A DNA stretch of 64,000 nt, taken from the NCBI RefSeq assembly GCF_003664255.1, contig NZ_RCCV01000001.1, positions 3,162,001 to 3,226,000 of the forward strand, in the 5' to 3' direction. Under the pieces are notes generated by a model, which had not been told where the DNA came from, made no database searches, and saw only the letters and a list, made by a program, of their open reading frames with translations. This DNA comes from Micromonospora sp. M71_S20. GTDB taxonomy: Bacteria > Actinomycetota > Actinomycetes > Mycobacteriales > Micromonosporaceae. The position numbers were made by a program, and so were the translations under genes. Position 1 is the first letter of the stretch; every line of letters starts with the position of its first letter. Below, one piece after another: positions 1-9,575 of the stretch.

Positions 1-32
1 CTTGCCGAAGCCGGGGATGTTCTCCTGATATG

Positions 33-2102
33 TCACGGTGCCGCGTCTCCTGCTTCTGGGGTGAGTTCTCGCCAGTCGGTGACCACCGGAACCAGCTCGC
101 CGCCGGCCCACAGTGGCAGTTGGTCGTCGAAGTGCGGGTCGCTGGGGCGTCCGGACGCGCCGAAGGGGACGATCCAGCGGCTCTGCGCGCGGTCGGTCAG
201 GTCCCACACGTAGCGGGCCACCGGGCCTCGCCAGCACGCGTCGGACACGCCGGGCACGCTCGACGTAGCCAGCACGCAGTCGGCGTCGCCGGCCAGCGCG
301 ACCCGCTCGCGCATGCCGCGTACCGCCTCGTCGACGGCCGCCGCCACGCCGAGGTGGACGGGGTGCAGCACGTGCCGCCGGCCCCACGGCCCCGGCGGGT
401 CGCCCGCCGCGACGTCCTCGAGCGCCCCGGCCGCCACGGGGCCGATCTCGCCGCCGAGGCGGTGCAGCCCGCTGGCCACCCCCTCCAGGGCGTGGCCGAT
501 GCGGGACAGCGGGTCGGTCCACGGCGCGAACAGGCCGTCGAACGCGCTCGGGGTGTCGCGCAGCGGGCGCAGGCACGGGTGGTCGTACAGCCGGCGGGCC
601 AGGGCCGCGCGCCAGGCGGCCCAGGAGCCGGCGTCGGCGCTGTCGGCCCGCATGTCCCCGTCCCACGTGGTCAGCCGGTCCCGCAGGCGCCGCGCCGGTT
701 CGCTGAGCGCGACCGGGTCGACCCGGTCGAGCACGCCGCGCAGCGTCCCGGCCTCCAGCCGGGTGTCCATGTGTACGGCCTCCGCCCGGGCGCCGTCGGC
801 GAGCAGGGCGCGGATGCGGCGGGCCCGGTGCGGCGGGGCGAATCCGGTGCCGAGGTCCGCCACGTCGGGGCGGCGGTCGTTGGCGCAGACCGCGAACCCG
901 TCGACGGCGGTGCGGCGCGGCTCGGCGTAGCCGCCGTGCCACCGATACCGGGGATCGTCGCCGGGCACCGGCTCGCGGCGGCACCGGTCGTCGCGCAGCG
1001 GGACGAGCCCGGCGACCAACTGGTGGACCGTTCCACGCCGGTCGGCGACCAGGACGCTGTTGACCGGCTCGACCCAGTCGCGCAGCGCGTCGGCGACGTC
1101 GTCGGCGCTGCGGGCCCGCAGCAGCGGCAGTAGCGCGTCGAAGCCGAGCCGCTGCTCGACCCGGCTCGGGGTACGCAGGCTGATCGCCTCGCCGGTGCGC
1201 CGGTCGTGGTCGACGACCGGTCCGCGCGGCGTCTCGATCACCTCGACGGACTCCGGTTCGCCGCCGCGGACCTCGATCCGCTCGACGTGCCGGTGCGCCG
1301 GCGCCCAGCCGTCCGCCTCGCGGACGAGGACCCGGTCACCGTCGTGGCGTAACTGTTCGCGGTAGAGGTCCTGGTAGTCGGCCATGGCGTTGGTGACGGC
1401 CCAGGCGACCTCGCCGGCGTGTCCGAAGTGGGGGAGGCCGGGGACCCCGGGGAACGCGAAGCCGAACACGTCGAACTCGGGGCAGGCGAGGCGCACCTGC
1501 TGGTAGATGCCGGGCAGTTCGAGGATGCGGTGCGGGTCGCCGGCGACGACCGGCGCCCGTCCGGTGCCGGGGTCGCCGGGCACGGCCCAGGCGTTGCTGC
1601 CCGATCCGTCGGGGCCCTCGACGGCGAACAGGTCGGTCGCGGACGGGCCGAGGGTGGCGGCGACGTGGGCGTGCCACAGCTTGTTGGGGAAGGTGGAGAA
1701 GAGCACGTGCTGGACGAGGAAGACCCCCAGCGGCGACCACGGCCGCCACCGGCCCGGGGCGCAGCCGACCGCCGCGAACTCGGGCGCCGCGGCGGCACCC
1801 TCGGTGAGCCCCTCGTTGACCCCGTCGACGTACGCGCCGACCCACCGCCGGGTGGCGGGGGCGAGCCGCTCGAAGCACCGCCGGGCGGTGTCGTCGAGGC
1901 GGGCCCGCCGGGCGAAGAGGTCCCAGCCCAACTCGGCGGGGCCGACGTGCTCGGCGAGCCGGCCCTCGGAGCGCCACCGTTCCACTTCGATCTGCCAGGC
2001 CCGGTCGACCGCGGCGATCCGCCCCTGCAACCGGGCGAGGCCGTCGACGCTGTCGGCGCGCAGGTGCGGGACACCCCACCGGTCGCGATGGACGCCGGTC
2101 AT
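33..2102 (-). CDS. penicillin-acylase-family Ntn hydrolase (DesG-like)
   Basis: A complete protein of about 689 residues. The start chosen is the ATG at 2102 (MTGVHRDRWGVPHL), with AAGG about 10 bases upstream; the frame stays open further upstream. The family signature is GSGSNAWAVPG, in which Ser169 before Asn-Ala-Trp is the expected N-terminal nucleophile of the beta chain after self-cleavage. The GWDLFARR and RWGVPHL segments fit the alpha chain. No signal peptide is visible, unlike the exported classical penicillin G acylases, so it probably acts in the cytoplasm. It diverges from the siderophore-interacting protein gene across an iron box, which suggests iron control and a siderophore role. 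From memory, a penicillin-amidase homologue named DesG accompanies some desferrioxamine loci; a role in trimming or supplying acyl groups is inference. Family call is strong, substrate unknown. Confidence 0.85.
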   Translation of the reverse strand: MTGVHRDRWGVPHLRADSVDGLARLQGRIAAVDRAWQIEVERWRSEGRLAEHVGPAELGWDLFARRARLDDTARRCFERLAPATRRWVGAYVDGVNEGLTEGAAAAPEFAAVGCAPGRWRPWSPLGVFLVQHVLFSTFPNKLWHAHVAATLGPSATDLFAVEGPDGSGSNAWAVPGDPGTGRAPVVAGDPHRILELPGIYQQVRLACPEFDVFGFAFPGVPGLPHFGHAGEVAWAVTNAMADYQDLYREQLRHDGDRVLVREADGWAPAHRHVERIEVRGGEPESVEVIETPRGPVVDHDRRTGEAISLRTPSRVEQRLGFDALLPLLRARSADDVADALRDWVEPVNSVLVADRRGTVHQLVAGLVPLRDDRCRREPVPGDDPRYRWHGGYAEPRRTAVDGFAVCANDRRPDVADLGTGFAPPHRARRIRALLADGARAEAVHMDTRLEAGTLRGVLDRVDPVALSEPARRLRDRLTTWDGDMRADSADAGSWAAWRAALARRLYDHPCLRPLRDTPSAFDGLFAPWTDPLSRIGHALEGVASGLHRLGGEIGPVAAGALEDVAAGDPPGPWGRRHVLHPVHLGVAAAVDEAVRGMRERVALAGDADCVLATSSVPGVSDACWRGPVARYVWDLTDRAQSRWIVPFGASGRPSDPHFDDQLPLWAGGELVPVVTDWRELTPEAGDAAP

Positions 2103-2153
2103 CGTGGCGCCTTGCGGATTAGCGGCCGTCCCACCTGCCACAGGAATGTCAAC

Positions 2154-2172
2154 TTAGGCTACCCTCCCCTAA
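2154..2172. promoter_or_regulatory. iron box (DtxR/IdeR-type operator), divergent
   Basis: The 19-mer TTAGGCTACCCTCCCCTAA matches the actinobacterial iron-box consensus TTAGGTTAGGCTAACCTAA at 14 of 19 positions, with both outer arms intact. It lies between the penicillin-acylase gene (leftward) and the siderophore-interacting protein gene (rightward). It could therefore repress both when iron is plentiful. It is weaker than the box at 4189. Confidence 0.7.
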
Positions 2173-2200
2173 CTGAGGCAGACCTTACCTGGAGGGGTGC

Positions 2201-2911
2201 GTGAAGCGAAACTGGGAAGCCCTGGTGCTCAAGGCGATGGGTGGCCGCGAATTCCGGCTGACCGTGCTCGGCACCGAGTCCGTCGGCGAGCACTACCGCC
2301 GACTGCGCATGGACGGCGGCGGGCTGCTGGAGGCGTGCGGCGTACACCCCACCATGTGGGTGCGGCTGTGGTTCGACAACGACGGCAAGCCGCACCAGCG
2401 CGCGTACACCCTCGTCGACCCCGACCCGGCGACCGGGCGGTTCGACCTGGAGTTCGCCATCCACGACGGATGCGCCGCCCGCTGGGCCGCCGCCGCCCAG
2501 GCCGGCGACACCATCGACGCGACCGTGCAGGGCACCGGGTTCAGCCTGCCGGACCCCGCCCCGCGGCACCTCTACCTGGTGGGCGACGCCGCCTCGCTGC
2601 CGGCGGTGAACAGCCTGCTCGCCGCGGCCCCCGACACCCCGGCGACGGTCTGGCTGGAGTACGCCCACGAGGGCGAGAAGGAACTGGCGCCGCGCGCCCA
2701 CGCCAAGCACCAGGTCACCTGGGTGCCGCGCCGCGACGAGGGTCAGCACCTGGTCGAGACCGTCTGCGCGGCCCTGCCCGCCGCCGAGGACGCCCACTAC
2801 TGGGTGGCCTGCGAGGCGGCCAGCACGCGCGGCATTACCAAGCACGTACGGCGGACGCTGGGCGTCGGCAAGCACCAGCTCACCTCGCTGGCCTACTGGA
2901 GCGCCAGGTGA
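2201..2911 (+). CDS. siderophore-interacting protein (FAD-dependent ferric-siderophore reductase)
   Basis: A protein of 236 residues starting at GTG 2201, with GGAGG five bases upstream. It has the SIP/ViuB layout: an N-terminal FAD-binding barrel with the FAD-site motif QRAYTLVD (around residues 66-73) and a C-terminal NAD(P)H-binding half (HLYLVGDAASLPAV, then YWVACEAASTRGITKHVR). Such proteins reduce ferric siderophores in the cytoplasm to release iron. It overlaps the MFS gene that follows by GTGA, and an iron box lies about 30 bases upstream. A role in recovering iron from the hydroxamate made by the des genes is the natural inference. Family assignment is confident; the exact siderophore is not. 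Confidence 0.88.
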   Translation: MKRNWEALVLKAMGGREFRLTVLGTESVGEHYRRLRMDGGGLLEACGVHPTMWVRLWFDNDGKPHQRAYTLVDPDPATGRFDLEFAIHDGCAARWAAAAQAGDTIDATVQGTGFSLPDPAPRHLYLVGDAASLPAVNSLLAAAPDTPATVWLEYAHEGEKELAPRAHAKHQVTWVPRRDEGQHLVETVCAALPAAEDAHYWVACEAASTRGITKHVRRTLGVGKHQLTSLAYWSAR

Positions 2912-4149
2912 GGGGTCGGCTCGGCACGCTGACCGCGCTCTACGTCACGCAGTACCTCGGCATCGGCTTCATCACCGTCGGGCTGACCGCCATCCTGCGC
3001 GACGGCGGCACCTCCCTCGACACGCTGGCGCTGTTGCAGTTCGTCGGTCTGGTCTGGCCGATCAAGTTCCTCTGGGCGCCCATCCTCGACCGGTACGGCT
3101 CCCGCCACCGCGGCCACTACCGGTCCTGGCTGCTGGTGCTCCAGGGCGGCCTGGTGCTCGCCCTGCTGGCCCTGCTGCCGTTCGACCGCCCGGCCGGGCA
3201 GCTCGGCCCGGTCGTCGCGATCTGCGTCGCGTACGTGTTCCTCTCGGCGACGCAGGACATCGCCGTCGACGCCGTCGCGGTCCGGCTGCTCTCCGAGCGG
3301 TCGCGGGGGACCGGCAACGGCATCCAGGTCGCTGCGAGCTACGTCGGCAACCTGCTCGGCGGCGGCGCCTGCGTGATCGTCTACGACCGGTTCGGCTGGG
3401 CGCCCGCGATCCTGCTGCTCGCCGTGCTGACCGCCGTCGGCCTGCTGGTGGTGTGGCGGTTCCGCGAGCCGGACCGCGCCGACCGCGTCGCCAGCGCCGG
3501 CCAGGCCTACCGGGCGCTGCTGTCCGTGCTCGGGCAGCCCGGCTGCCGCCGCTGGACCTTCGGCGTGGTGCCGCTGGTCTACATCGGCGCGGGCGCGACG
3601 TACGCCCTGGTGACGCCGGCCCTGGTGGACGCGGACTGGTCGCTGGCACGCATCGGCGTGGTGACCGGCGTGGTGACCAGCCTGCCGGCCATCGTGGCCG
3701 GTCTGGCCGCCGGGGCCGCGATCGGGCGGTTCGGGCGCGCCCGCGTGCTCGTCGCCGGGGGAGTGGCGCTCGCGCTGTCCACGGCGATGCTGCTGCCGTT
3801 GATGAACGGCCGGGCCCCGCTCGCCGGGACGGTCGTCGCGCTCTGCTGCTTCATGGCCGCCTACACGGTCGCCAACGTCGTGCTCTACACGGTCAACATG
3901 GACTACTCCCGGCCCGGCACGGGCGGCACGGACTTCACGGTGCTGTCGTCGTTCGGGTTGGTCTGCTCGTTCGTGGCGGCCTCCATCGCGCTGGCCGCGG
4001 CCGAGGTGTTCGGCTATCCCGCGGTCGCGGTGGCCTCCGTCGTGCTGGTGGCGCTCGGCGTCGCGCTGGGCCTCGGACACCAGCGGCGATTCCCGCCCCG
4101 ATCCGTTGTGGCGCCGGGCGAGCGGGAGCTGACGAAGGTGTCGGGCTGA
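2908..4149 (+). CDS. MFS permease, probable siderophore uptake transporter (RhtX/FptX/AmpG-like)
   Basis: A protein of 413 residues beginning at GTG 2908, inside the GTGA overlap with the SIP stop codon, so translation is likely coupled. About 12 hydrophobic segments are visible. The first cytoplasmic loop carries the MFS-type motif LDRYGSRHRGHYRSW, and ATQDIAVDAVAVRLL is typical of the AmpG/RhtX/FptX branch, whose members import ferric siderophores or muropeptides. Its coupling to a ferric-siderophore reductase behind an iron box favours siderophore import. It could instead export a siderophore; the substrate is inferred from context only. Confidence 0.8.
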   Translation: MRGRLGTLTALYVTQYLGIGFITVGLTAILRDGGTSLDTLALLQFVGLVWPIKFLWAPILDRYGSRHRGHYRSWLLVLQGGLVLALLALLPFDRPAGQLGPVVAICVAYVFLSATQDIAVDAVAVRLLSERSRGTGNGIQVAASYVGNLLGGGACVIVYDRFGWAPAILLLAVLTAVGLLVVWRFREPDRADRVASAGQAYRALLSVLGQPGCRRWTFGVVPLVYIGAGATYALVTPALVDADWSLARIGVVTGVVTSLPAIVAGLAAGAAIGRFGRARVLVAGGVALALSTAMLLPLMNGRAPLAGTVVALCCFMAAYTVANVVLYTVNMDYSRPGTGGTDFTVLSSFGLVCSFVAASIALAAAEVFGYPAVAVASVVLVALGVALGLGHQRRFPPRSVVAPGERELTKVSG

Positions 4150-4188
4150 GTGATATCGCTCAATGTGGGCAACGATGTTGACACATCC

Positions 4189-4207
4189 TTAGGTTAGGGT
4201 AACCTAA
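4189..4207. promoter_or_regulatory. near-perfect iron box upstream of desA
   Basis: TTAGGTTAGGGTAACCTAA matches the DtxR/IdeR consensus at 18 of 19 positions. It is the core of a perfect inverted repeat with arms CTTAGGTTA and TAACCTAAG around a GGG centre (4188-4208). It sits about 85 bases before the desA start and after the stop of the MFS gene at 4149. It should repress the desABCD operon under iron sufficiency. Confidence 0.92.
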
Positions 4208-4290
4208 GCTCGCTCGATCACCTAGTGCGGGCGGATGGTGACGTCCCGCCATCTCGCCCCACCGTCCATTTCCGACCGCTGAGGACCCGC

Positions 4291-5847
4291 ATGAGCCTGC
4301 CCGGATCCACCGTCCAGGTGCCTTCGACCGGGGTGACCCCCGCCTCCGACGGCGCCCGCGCCCACCTCTTCACCGCCGGCACGGTCGAGGACTACCGGCG
4401 CGTGCTGGCCGAGGGGATCGGCCGGGTCGCGACCCGGATGGCCGAGGTGGACCGGCCGTTCACCGGCGTGACACCGGACGAGCTGGTGCCGCGGATCGCC
4501 GGCATCGACCTGGACCGGCCGCTGGGCGACAGCGGCGCCGCGCTCGACGAGCTGCACGACGTCTACCTGCGCGACGCCGTCTACTTCCACCACCCCCGCT
4601 ACCTGGCGCACCTCAACTGCCCGGTGGTGATCCCGGCGCTGCTCGCGGAGGCGGTGCTCAGCGCCGTCAACTCCTCGCTGGACACCTGGGACCAGAGCGC
4701 CGGCGGCACCCTGATCGAGCGCCGCCTCGTCGACTGGACCGCCGACCGGATCGGCCTGGGGCCGGCCGCCGACGGCATCTTCACCAGCGGCGGCACCCAG
4801 TCCAACCTCCAGGCGATGCTGCTGGCCCGCGAGGAGACGTGCGCGAACCTCGTCGGCCGGGCGACCGAGCGGCAGTCCCGCCCGGAGCTGCTGTCGCGGC
4901 TGCGCATCATCACCTCGGCGGCCGGCCACTTCAGCGTGCAGAAGGCGGCCAAGCTGCTCGGCCTCGGCGCCGACGCGGTGGTCACCGTGCCCACCGACGC
5001 CGACCGGCGGATGCGCACCGCCGACCTGGCCCGGGAGATCGCCCGGTGCCGGGAGGAGGGGCTGGTGGTGATGGCCGTGGTCGCCACCGCCGGCACCACC
5101 GACTTCGGCACCATCGACCCGCTGCCGCAGATCGCCGACATCTGCGCTGCCGCCGGCGTCTGGCTGCACGTCGACGCCGCGTACGGCTGCGGGCTGCTGG
5201 TGTCGCCGACCCGGCGGCACCTGCTCGACGGCATCGAGCGGGCCGACTCGGTCACCGTCGACTACCACAAGTCGTTCTTCCAGCCGGTCAGCTCCAGCGC
5301 GCTGCTGGTGCGCGACCGGCGCGTGCTGCGGCACGCCACCTGGCACGCCGACTACCTCAACCCGGCGCGGATGGTCGAGCAGCGCATCCCCAACCAGGTC
5401 GACAAGAGCATCCAGACCACCCGCCGCTTCGACGCCCTCAAGCTCTGGCTGACCCTGCGGATCATGGGGCCGGACGCGGTCGGCGAACTCTTCGACGAGG
5501 TGGTCGACCGCGCCGCCGCCGCGTGGCAGCTGCTCACCGAGGACCCCCGCTTCGAGGTGGTGACCCGGTCGCAGCTGAGCACCGTGGTCTTCCGCTACCT
5601 GCCGGCCGCCGCCGGCCGGGAGGTCGTCGACGACGCCAACCTGTACGCCCGCGAGGCGCTGGCCGCCTCCGGCGCCGGCCTCGTCGCCGGGACCAAGGTC
5701 GACGGCGCGCACTACCTCAAGTTCACCCTGCTCAACCCCGAGACCACGATGGACGACATCGCCCACGTCCTCGACCTCATCGCCGAACACGCCGGCTGGT
5801 ACGCCCAGACCAGGGCCACCGCCGAGCTGTCCTGCTCCGTCGGCTGA
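4291..5847 (+). CDS. desA: DesA: PLP-dependent lysine (or ornithine) decarboxylase
   Basis: A protein of 518 residues; ATG 4291 follows a GAGG. It belongs to the pyridoxal-phosphate group II decarboxylases: [13 protein letters not shown] binds the cofactor phosphate, HVDAAYG supplies the cofactor-contacting Asp, and DYHKSFFQP carries the Schiff-base Lys (about residue 327). In desferrioxamine synthesis DesA makes cadaverine from lysine. Decarboxylation of ornithine to putrescine is an alternative that gives related siderophores. It is first in desA-B-C-D and sits just after a near-perfect iron box. The gap to desB is 28 bases. Assignment is strong because all four pathway genes follow in the standard order. 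Confidence 0.95.
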   Translation: MSLPGSTVQVPSTGVTPASDGARAHLFTAGTVEDYRRVLAEGIGRVATRMAEVDRPFTGVTPDELVPRIAGIDLDRPLGDSGAALDELHDVYLRDAVYFHHPRYLAHLNCPVVIPALLAEAVLSAVNSSLDTWDQSAGGTLIERRLVDWTADRIGLGPAADGIFTSGGTQSNLQAMLLAREETCANLVGRATERQSRPELLSRLRIITSAAGHFSVQKAAKLLGLGADAVVTVPTDADRRMRTADLAREIARCREEGLVVMAVVATAGTTDFGTIDPLPQIADICAAAGVWLHVDAAYGCGLLVSPTRRHLLDGIERADSVTVDYHKSFFQPVSSSALLVRDRRVLRHATWHADYLNPARMVEQRIPNQVDKSIQTTRRFDALKLWLTLRIMGPDAVGELFDEVVDRAAAAWQLLTEDPRFEVVTRSQLSTVVFRYLPAAAGREVVDDANLYAREALAASGAGLVAGTKVDGAHYLKFTLLNPETTMDDIAHVLDLIAEHAGWYAQTRATAELSCSVG

Positions 5848-5875
5848 CGATCCGCCCCCCGCTCTGGAGAACCGC

Positions 5876-7174
5876 ATGTCGACGCACGACTTCATCGCCG
5901 TCGGGCTGGGCCCGTACAACCTGGGCCTGGCCTGCCTGACCGAGCCGATCGACGAGCTCGACGGGCTCTTCCTCGAGGCGCGGGACGCCTTCAGCTGGCA
6001 TCCCGGGATGCTGCTGGAGTCGACCCGGCTCCAGACCCCGTTCATCGCCGACCTGGTCACGCTCGCCGACCCGACCTCGCCGTACTCCTTCCTGAGCTAC
6101 CTCAAGGAGTCCGGGCGGCTGTACCCGTTCTACATCCGGGAGAGCTTCTTCCCGCTGCGCAGCGAGTACGACGACTACTGCCGCTGGGCCGCCGGCAAGC
6201 TGCGCAGCGTCCGGTTCGGCCAGCAGGTCACCGCCGTCGGGTTCGACCCGGCCGACGAGCACTACACCGTGCGGGTCACGGTGACGGCCACCGGGGAGTC
6301 GGTCACGTACCGGGCCCGGCACCTGGTGCTCGGCACCGGCACCCCGCCGTACGTGCCGGAGGCCTGCGCGGGGCTCGGCGGTGACGTGATCCACAACTCG
6401 CGGTACCTGGAGCACCGGGCGGCGCTGCGCGCGAAGCGGAGCATCACCGTCGTCGGCAGCGGGCAGAGCGCGGCGGAGATCTACCACGACCTGCTCGGCG
6501 ACATCGACGCGTACGGCTACCAGCTCAACTGGGTGACCCGGTCGCCCCGGTTCTTCCCCCTCGAATACACCAAGCTCACCCTCGAGATGACCTCGCCGGA
6601 CTACGTGGACTACTTCCACGCCCTGCCGGAGCCCACCCGCTACCGGCTGGAGTCCGAGCAGAAGGGGCTGTTCAAGGGCATCAACTCCGACCTCATCAAT
6701 GAGATCTACGACCTGCTCTACGCCAAGAGCATCCCCGGCCCGGTCCGCACCCGGCTGCTGACCAACACCGCGCTGACCAGCGCCGCCCACGACGAGTCGA
6801 ACGGGACGTACACCCTGGGCCTGCGCCACGTCGAGCAGGAGCGCGACTTCACGCTGGACACCGAGGGGCTGGTGCTGGCCACCGGCTATCACTACCGGGT
6901 GCCGGAGTTCCTGGAGCCGGTGCGCGACCGGATCCGCTGGGACGCGCACGGGCGCTTCGACGTGGCCCGCAACTACAGCATCGACCACACCGGACGGGGC
7001 ATCTTCCTGCAGAACGCCGGCACCCACACGCACAGCGTCACCTCGCCCGACCTGGGCATGGGCCCGTACCGCAACTCGTGGATCATCCGGGAGCTGCTGG
7101 GCCGCGAGCACTACCCGATCGAGAAGGGCATCGCCTTCCAGGAGTTCGGCGTGCCGGCCGGGGCCGCGTCGTGA
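5876..7174 (+). CDS. desB: DesB: FAD/NADPH diamine N-monooxygenase
   Basis: A protein of 432 residues from ATG 5876 with a CTGGAG ribosome site. The FAD motif [13 protein letters not shown] is at the N-terminus, the NADPH motif [15 protein letters not shown] is in the middle, and [14 protein letters not shown] is the typical ATGY motif near the C-terminus. This is the lysine/ornithine N-hydroxylase family (IucD/PvdA/DesB). In the pathway it hydroxylates cadaverine to N-hydroxycadaverine. Its stop overlaps the GTG start of desC (GTGA). Confidence 0.95.
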   Translation: MSTHDFIAVGLGPYNLGLACLTEPIDELDGLFLEARDAFSWHPGMLLESTRLQTPFIADLVTLADPTSPYSFLSYLKESGRLYPFYIRESFFPLRSEYDDYCRWAAGKLRSVRFGQQVTAVGFDPADEHYTVRVTVTATGESVTYRARHLVLGTGTPPYVPEACAGLGGDVIHNSRYLEHRAALRAKRSITVVGSGQSAAEIYHDLLGDIDAYGYQLNWVTRSPRFFPLEYTKLTLEMTSPDYVDYFHALPEPTRYRLESEQKGLFKGINSDLINEIYDLLYAKSIPGPVRTRLLTNTALTSAAHDESNGTYTLGLRHVEQERDFTLDTEGLVLATGYHYRVPEFLEPVRDRIRWDAHGRFDVARNYSIDHTGRGIFLQNAGTHTHSVTSPDLGMGPYRNSWIIRELLGREHYPIEKGIAFQEFGVPAGAAS

Positions 7175-7746
7175 CCGAGGTGGTCCACCACCGCGTCGAC
7201 GACCGGCTCGGCGAGTTCGCCCTGCGTACGCTCGACCCGGACGCCGACGCGCCGCTGCTGCACCGCTGGGTCACCCACCCGAAGGCGGCGTTCTGGCTCA
7301 TGCAGGACGCCGATGTGGCCCGGGTCGCCGAGGAGTACCGGCGGATCGCCGCGCACCCGCACCACGACGCGTTCCTCGGCCTGCACGAGGGCCGGCCGGC
7401 CTTCCTCGCCGAGCGGTACGACCCCGCCCACGTCGAACTCGTCGGCCTGTACGACGCGGCGGACGGCGACGTCGGCATGCACTTCCTCTGCGCGCCCGCC
7501 GACGCCCCCGTGCACGGCTTCACCCTGGCGGTGATCACCACCGTGATGGCGTGGCTCTTCGCCGACCCGGCGACCCGGCGGGTCGTCGTGGAGCCCGACG
7601 TGCGCAACACGGCGGTGCACGCGCTCAACGCGGCCGTCGGCTTCACCGTGGTCGGCCCGATCCGCAAGCCCGAGAAGGACGCGCTGCTCAGCGTCTGCAC
7701 CCGTGACCAGTTCCATGCCGCAACCCGAGGAGACGTGCCCGCGTGA
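7171..7746 (+). CDS. desC: DesC: GNAT-family N-hydroxydiamine acyltransferase
   Basis: A protein of 191 residues beginning at GTG 7171 in the GTGA overlap with desB. It is a GNAT fold of the siderophore acyltransferase type (IucB/RhbD/DesC): [14 protein letters not shown] near the N-terminus, GMHFLCAP in the centre, and [21 protein letters not shown] near the acetyl-CoA-binding end. It would transfer succinyl, acetyl or another acyl group to N-hydroxycadaverine and so sets the acyl chain of the siderophore. Its 3' end overlaps the GTG start of desD. Confidence 0.93.
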   Translation: MTEVVHHRVDDRLGEFALRTLDPDADAPLLHRWVTHPKAAFWLMQDADVARVAEEYRRIAAHPHHDAFLGLHEGRPAFLAERYDPAHVELVGLYDAADGDVGMHFLCAPADAPVHGFTLAVITTVMAWLFADPATRRVVVEPDVRNTAVHALNAAVGFTVVGPIRKPEKDALLSVCTRDQFHAATRGDVPA

Positions 7747-9575
7747 ACCCGCTCGCATCCGTGGCCCACCTGACGCCCGCGAACTGGGCGCACGCCAACC
7801 GGCTGTTGGTCCGCAAGGCGCTGGCCGAGTTCGCCCACGAGCGGCTCCTCGCGCCCGAGCCCGTGCCCGCCGAACCGGCCGCCGAGTCCGCTTCCGCCGG
7901 CCCGGCCGCCGGGGAGCGGCGCTACCAGGTGCGCGGCGACGACGGCGAGGTCGTCTACCGGTTCACCGCGAGCCTGCTGGCCCTGGACCACTGGCGCATC
8001 GACGCGGACAGCATCACCCGCCACCGTGGCGACACCGAGCTGCCGCTGGACGCCCTGGAGTTCTGCCTCGACCTGCGCGGGGCGCTCGGGTTGAGCGATG
8101 CGATCCTCCCCGTCTACCTGGAGGAGATCAGCTCCACGCTGGCCAGCACCGCGTACAAGCTCGACAAGCCGGCGGTCAGCGCCGCCGAGCTCGCCGACGC
8201 GGACTTCCAGGCCATCGAGACCCAGATGACCGAGGGCCACCCGGGCTTCGTCGCGAACAACGGCCGCATCGGCTTCGGCATCGACGAATACCACGGGTAC
8301 GCCCCGGAGGCCGGACGCCCGCTGCGGCTGCTCTGGGTGGCCGGGCACCGCGACCGGACGAGCTTCAGCTGCGCCGCCGACCTCGACTACGACACCCTGA
8401 TCCGCGCCGAACTCGACGAGGAGACCCGCGCCGGGTTCGCCGACACCCTGACGGGGCTCGGCCTCGACCCGGCCGACTACCTGCTCATCCCGGTGCACCC
8501 GTGGCAGTGGTGGAACAGGATCTCCGTCACGTTCGCCGCCGAGGTGGCGCAGCGCCGGCTGGTGTGCCTCGGCCCCGGCCCCGACGAGTACCTCGCCCAG
8601 CAGTCCATCCGCACCTTCTTCAACGTCACCGACCCGTCCCGGCACTACGTCAAGACGGCGCTGTCCGTGCTGAACATGGGCTTCATGCGGGGGCTCTCCG
8701 CCGCGTACATGGCGGCCACCCCGGCCATCAACGACTGGCTCGCCGACCTGATCGACGGCGACGAGATCCTCAAGCGCACCGGGCTGACGATCATCCGCGA
8801 GCGGGCCGCGGTCGGGTACCGGCACCTGGAGTACGAGGCGGCCACCGACCGGTACTCCCCGTACCGGAAGATGCTGGCGGCCCTGTGGCGGGAGAGCCCG
8901 GTGCCCGCGCTGGAGCCGGGCCGCCGACTGGCCACCATGGCGTCGCTGCTGCACACCGACCGCGAGGGCCGCTCGTTCGCCGCCGCGCTCATCGCCCGCT
9001 CGGGGCTGGCGCCGCAGGCGTGGCTGCGCCGCTACCTCGACGCCTACCTCACCCCGCTGCTGCACAGCTTCTACGCCCACGACCTGGCGTTCATGCCGCA
9101 CGGCGAGAACGTCATCCTCGTCCTGGACGGCGGGACGGTCGAGCGGGCGATCTTCAAGGACATCGCCGAGGAGATCGTGGTGATGGACCCGGACGCCGAC
9201 CTGCCCCCGCTGGTCGAACGGATCAGGGCCGACGTGCCGGAGGACATGAAGCTGCTGTCCATCTTCACCGACGTCTTCGACGGCTTCCTGCGCTACCTCA
9301 GCGCCATCCTCGTCACCGAGGGCGTCCTGGACGAGGACACCTTCTGGCGGACGGTCGCCGGGTGCGCCGCCGACTACGCCGACAGCGTGCCGCACCTGGC
9401 CGAGCGGCTACGGCGCTACGACCTGTTCGCCCCGGAGTTCGCGCTGTCCTGCCTGAACCGGCTCCAGCTGCGCAACAACCAGCAGATGGTCGACCTCGCC
9501 GACCCGTCGGCCGCGCTGCAACTCGTCGGGACCCTGACCAACCCCGTCGCCCGCTTCGCCCCGGCGGCCCGATGA
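7743..9575 (+). CDS. desD: DesD: NRPS-independent siderophore synthetase (IucA/IucC family)
   Basis: A protein of 610 residues from GTG 7743 (GTGA overlap with desC). The family motifs are clear: HPGFVANNGRIGFG, PVHPWQWWN, QQSIRTFFN, KTALSVLNMGFMRGL and HGENVILVLDGG. These form the ATP- and substrate-binding sites of NIS synthetases, which adenylate a carboxylate and then form an amide. DesD oligomerises and macrocyclises hydroxamate monomers, for example to desferrioxamine E or B. The N-terminus (about residues 35-60) contains a Pro/Ala/Glu-rich stretch that may be a lineage insertion. Its stop overlaps the ATG of the exporter. Confidence 0.95.
   Translation: MNPLASVAHLTPANWAHANRLLVRKALAEFAHERLLAPEPVPAEPAAESASAGPAAGERRYQVRGDDGEVVYRFTASLLALDHWRIDADSITRHRGDTELPLDALEFCLDLRGALGLSDAILPVYLEEISSTLASTAYKLDKPAVSAAELADADFQAIETQMTEGHPGFVANNGRIGFGIDEYHGYAPEAGRPLRLLWVAGHRDRTSFSCAADLDYDTLIRAELDEETRAGFADTLTGLGLDPADYLLIPVHPWQWWNRISVTFAAEVAQRRLVCLGPGPDEYLAQQSIRTFFNVTDPSRHYVKTALSVLNMGFMRGLSAAYMAATPAINDWLADLIDGDEILKRTGLTIIRERAAVGYRHLEYEAATDRYSPYRKMLAALWRESPVPALEPGRRLATMASLLHTDREGRSFAAALIARSGLAPQAWLRRYLDAYLTPLLHSFYAHDLAFMPHGENVILVLDGGTVERAIFKDIAEEIVVMDPDADLPPLVERIRADVPEDMKLLSIFTDVFDGFLRYLSAILVTEGVLDEDTFWRTVAGCAADYADSVPHLAERLRRYDLFAPEFALSCLNRLQLRNNQQMVDLADPSAALQLVGTLTNPVARFAPAAR

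Noticed and set aside
2166..2172. CCCCTAA near 2166 as a member of the TAGGGG box family
   Set aside because: It is the right arm of the iron box and lacks the 24-base -10 spacing.
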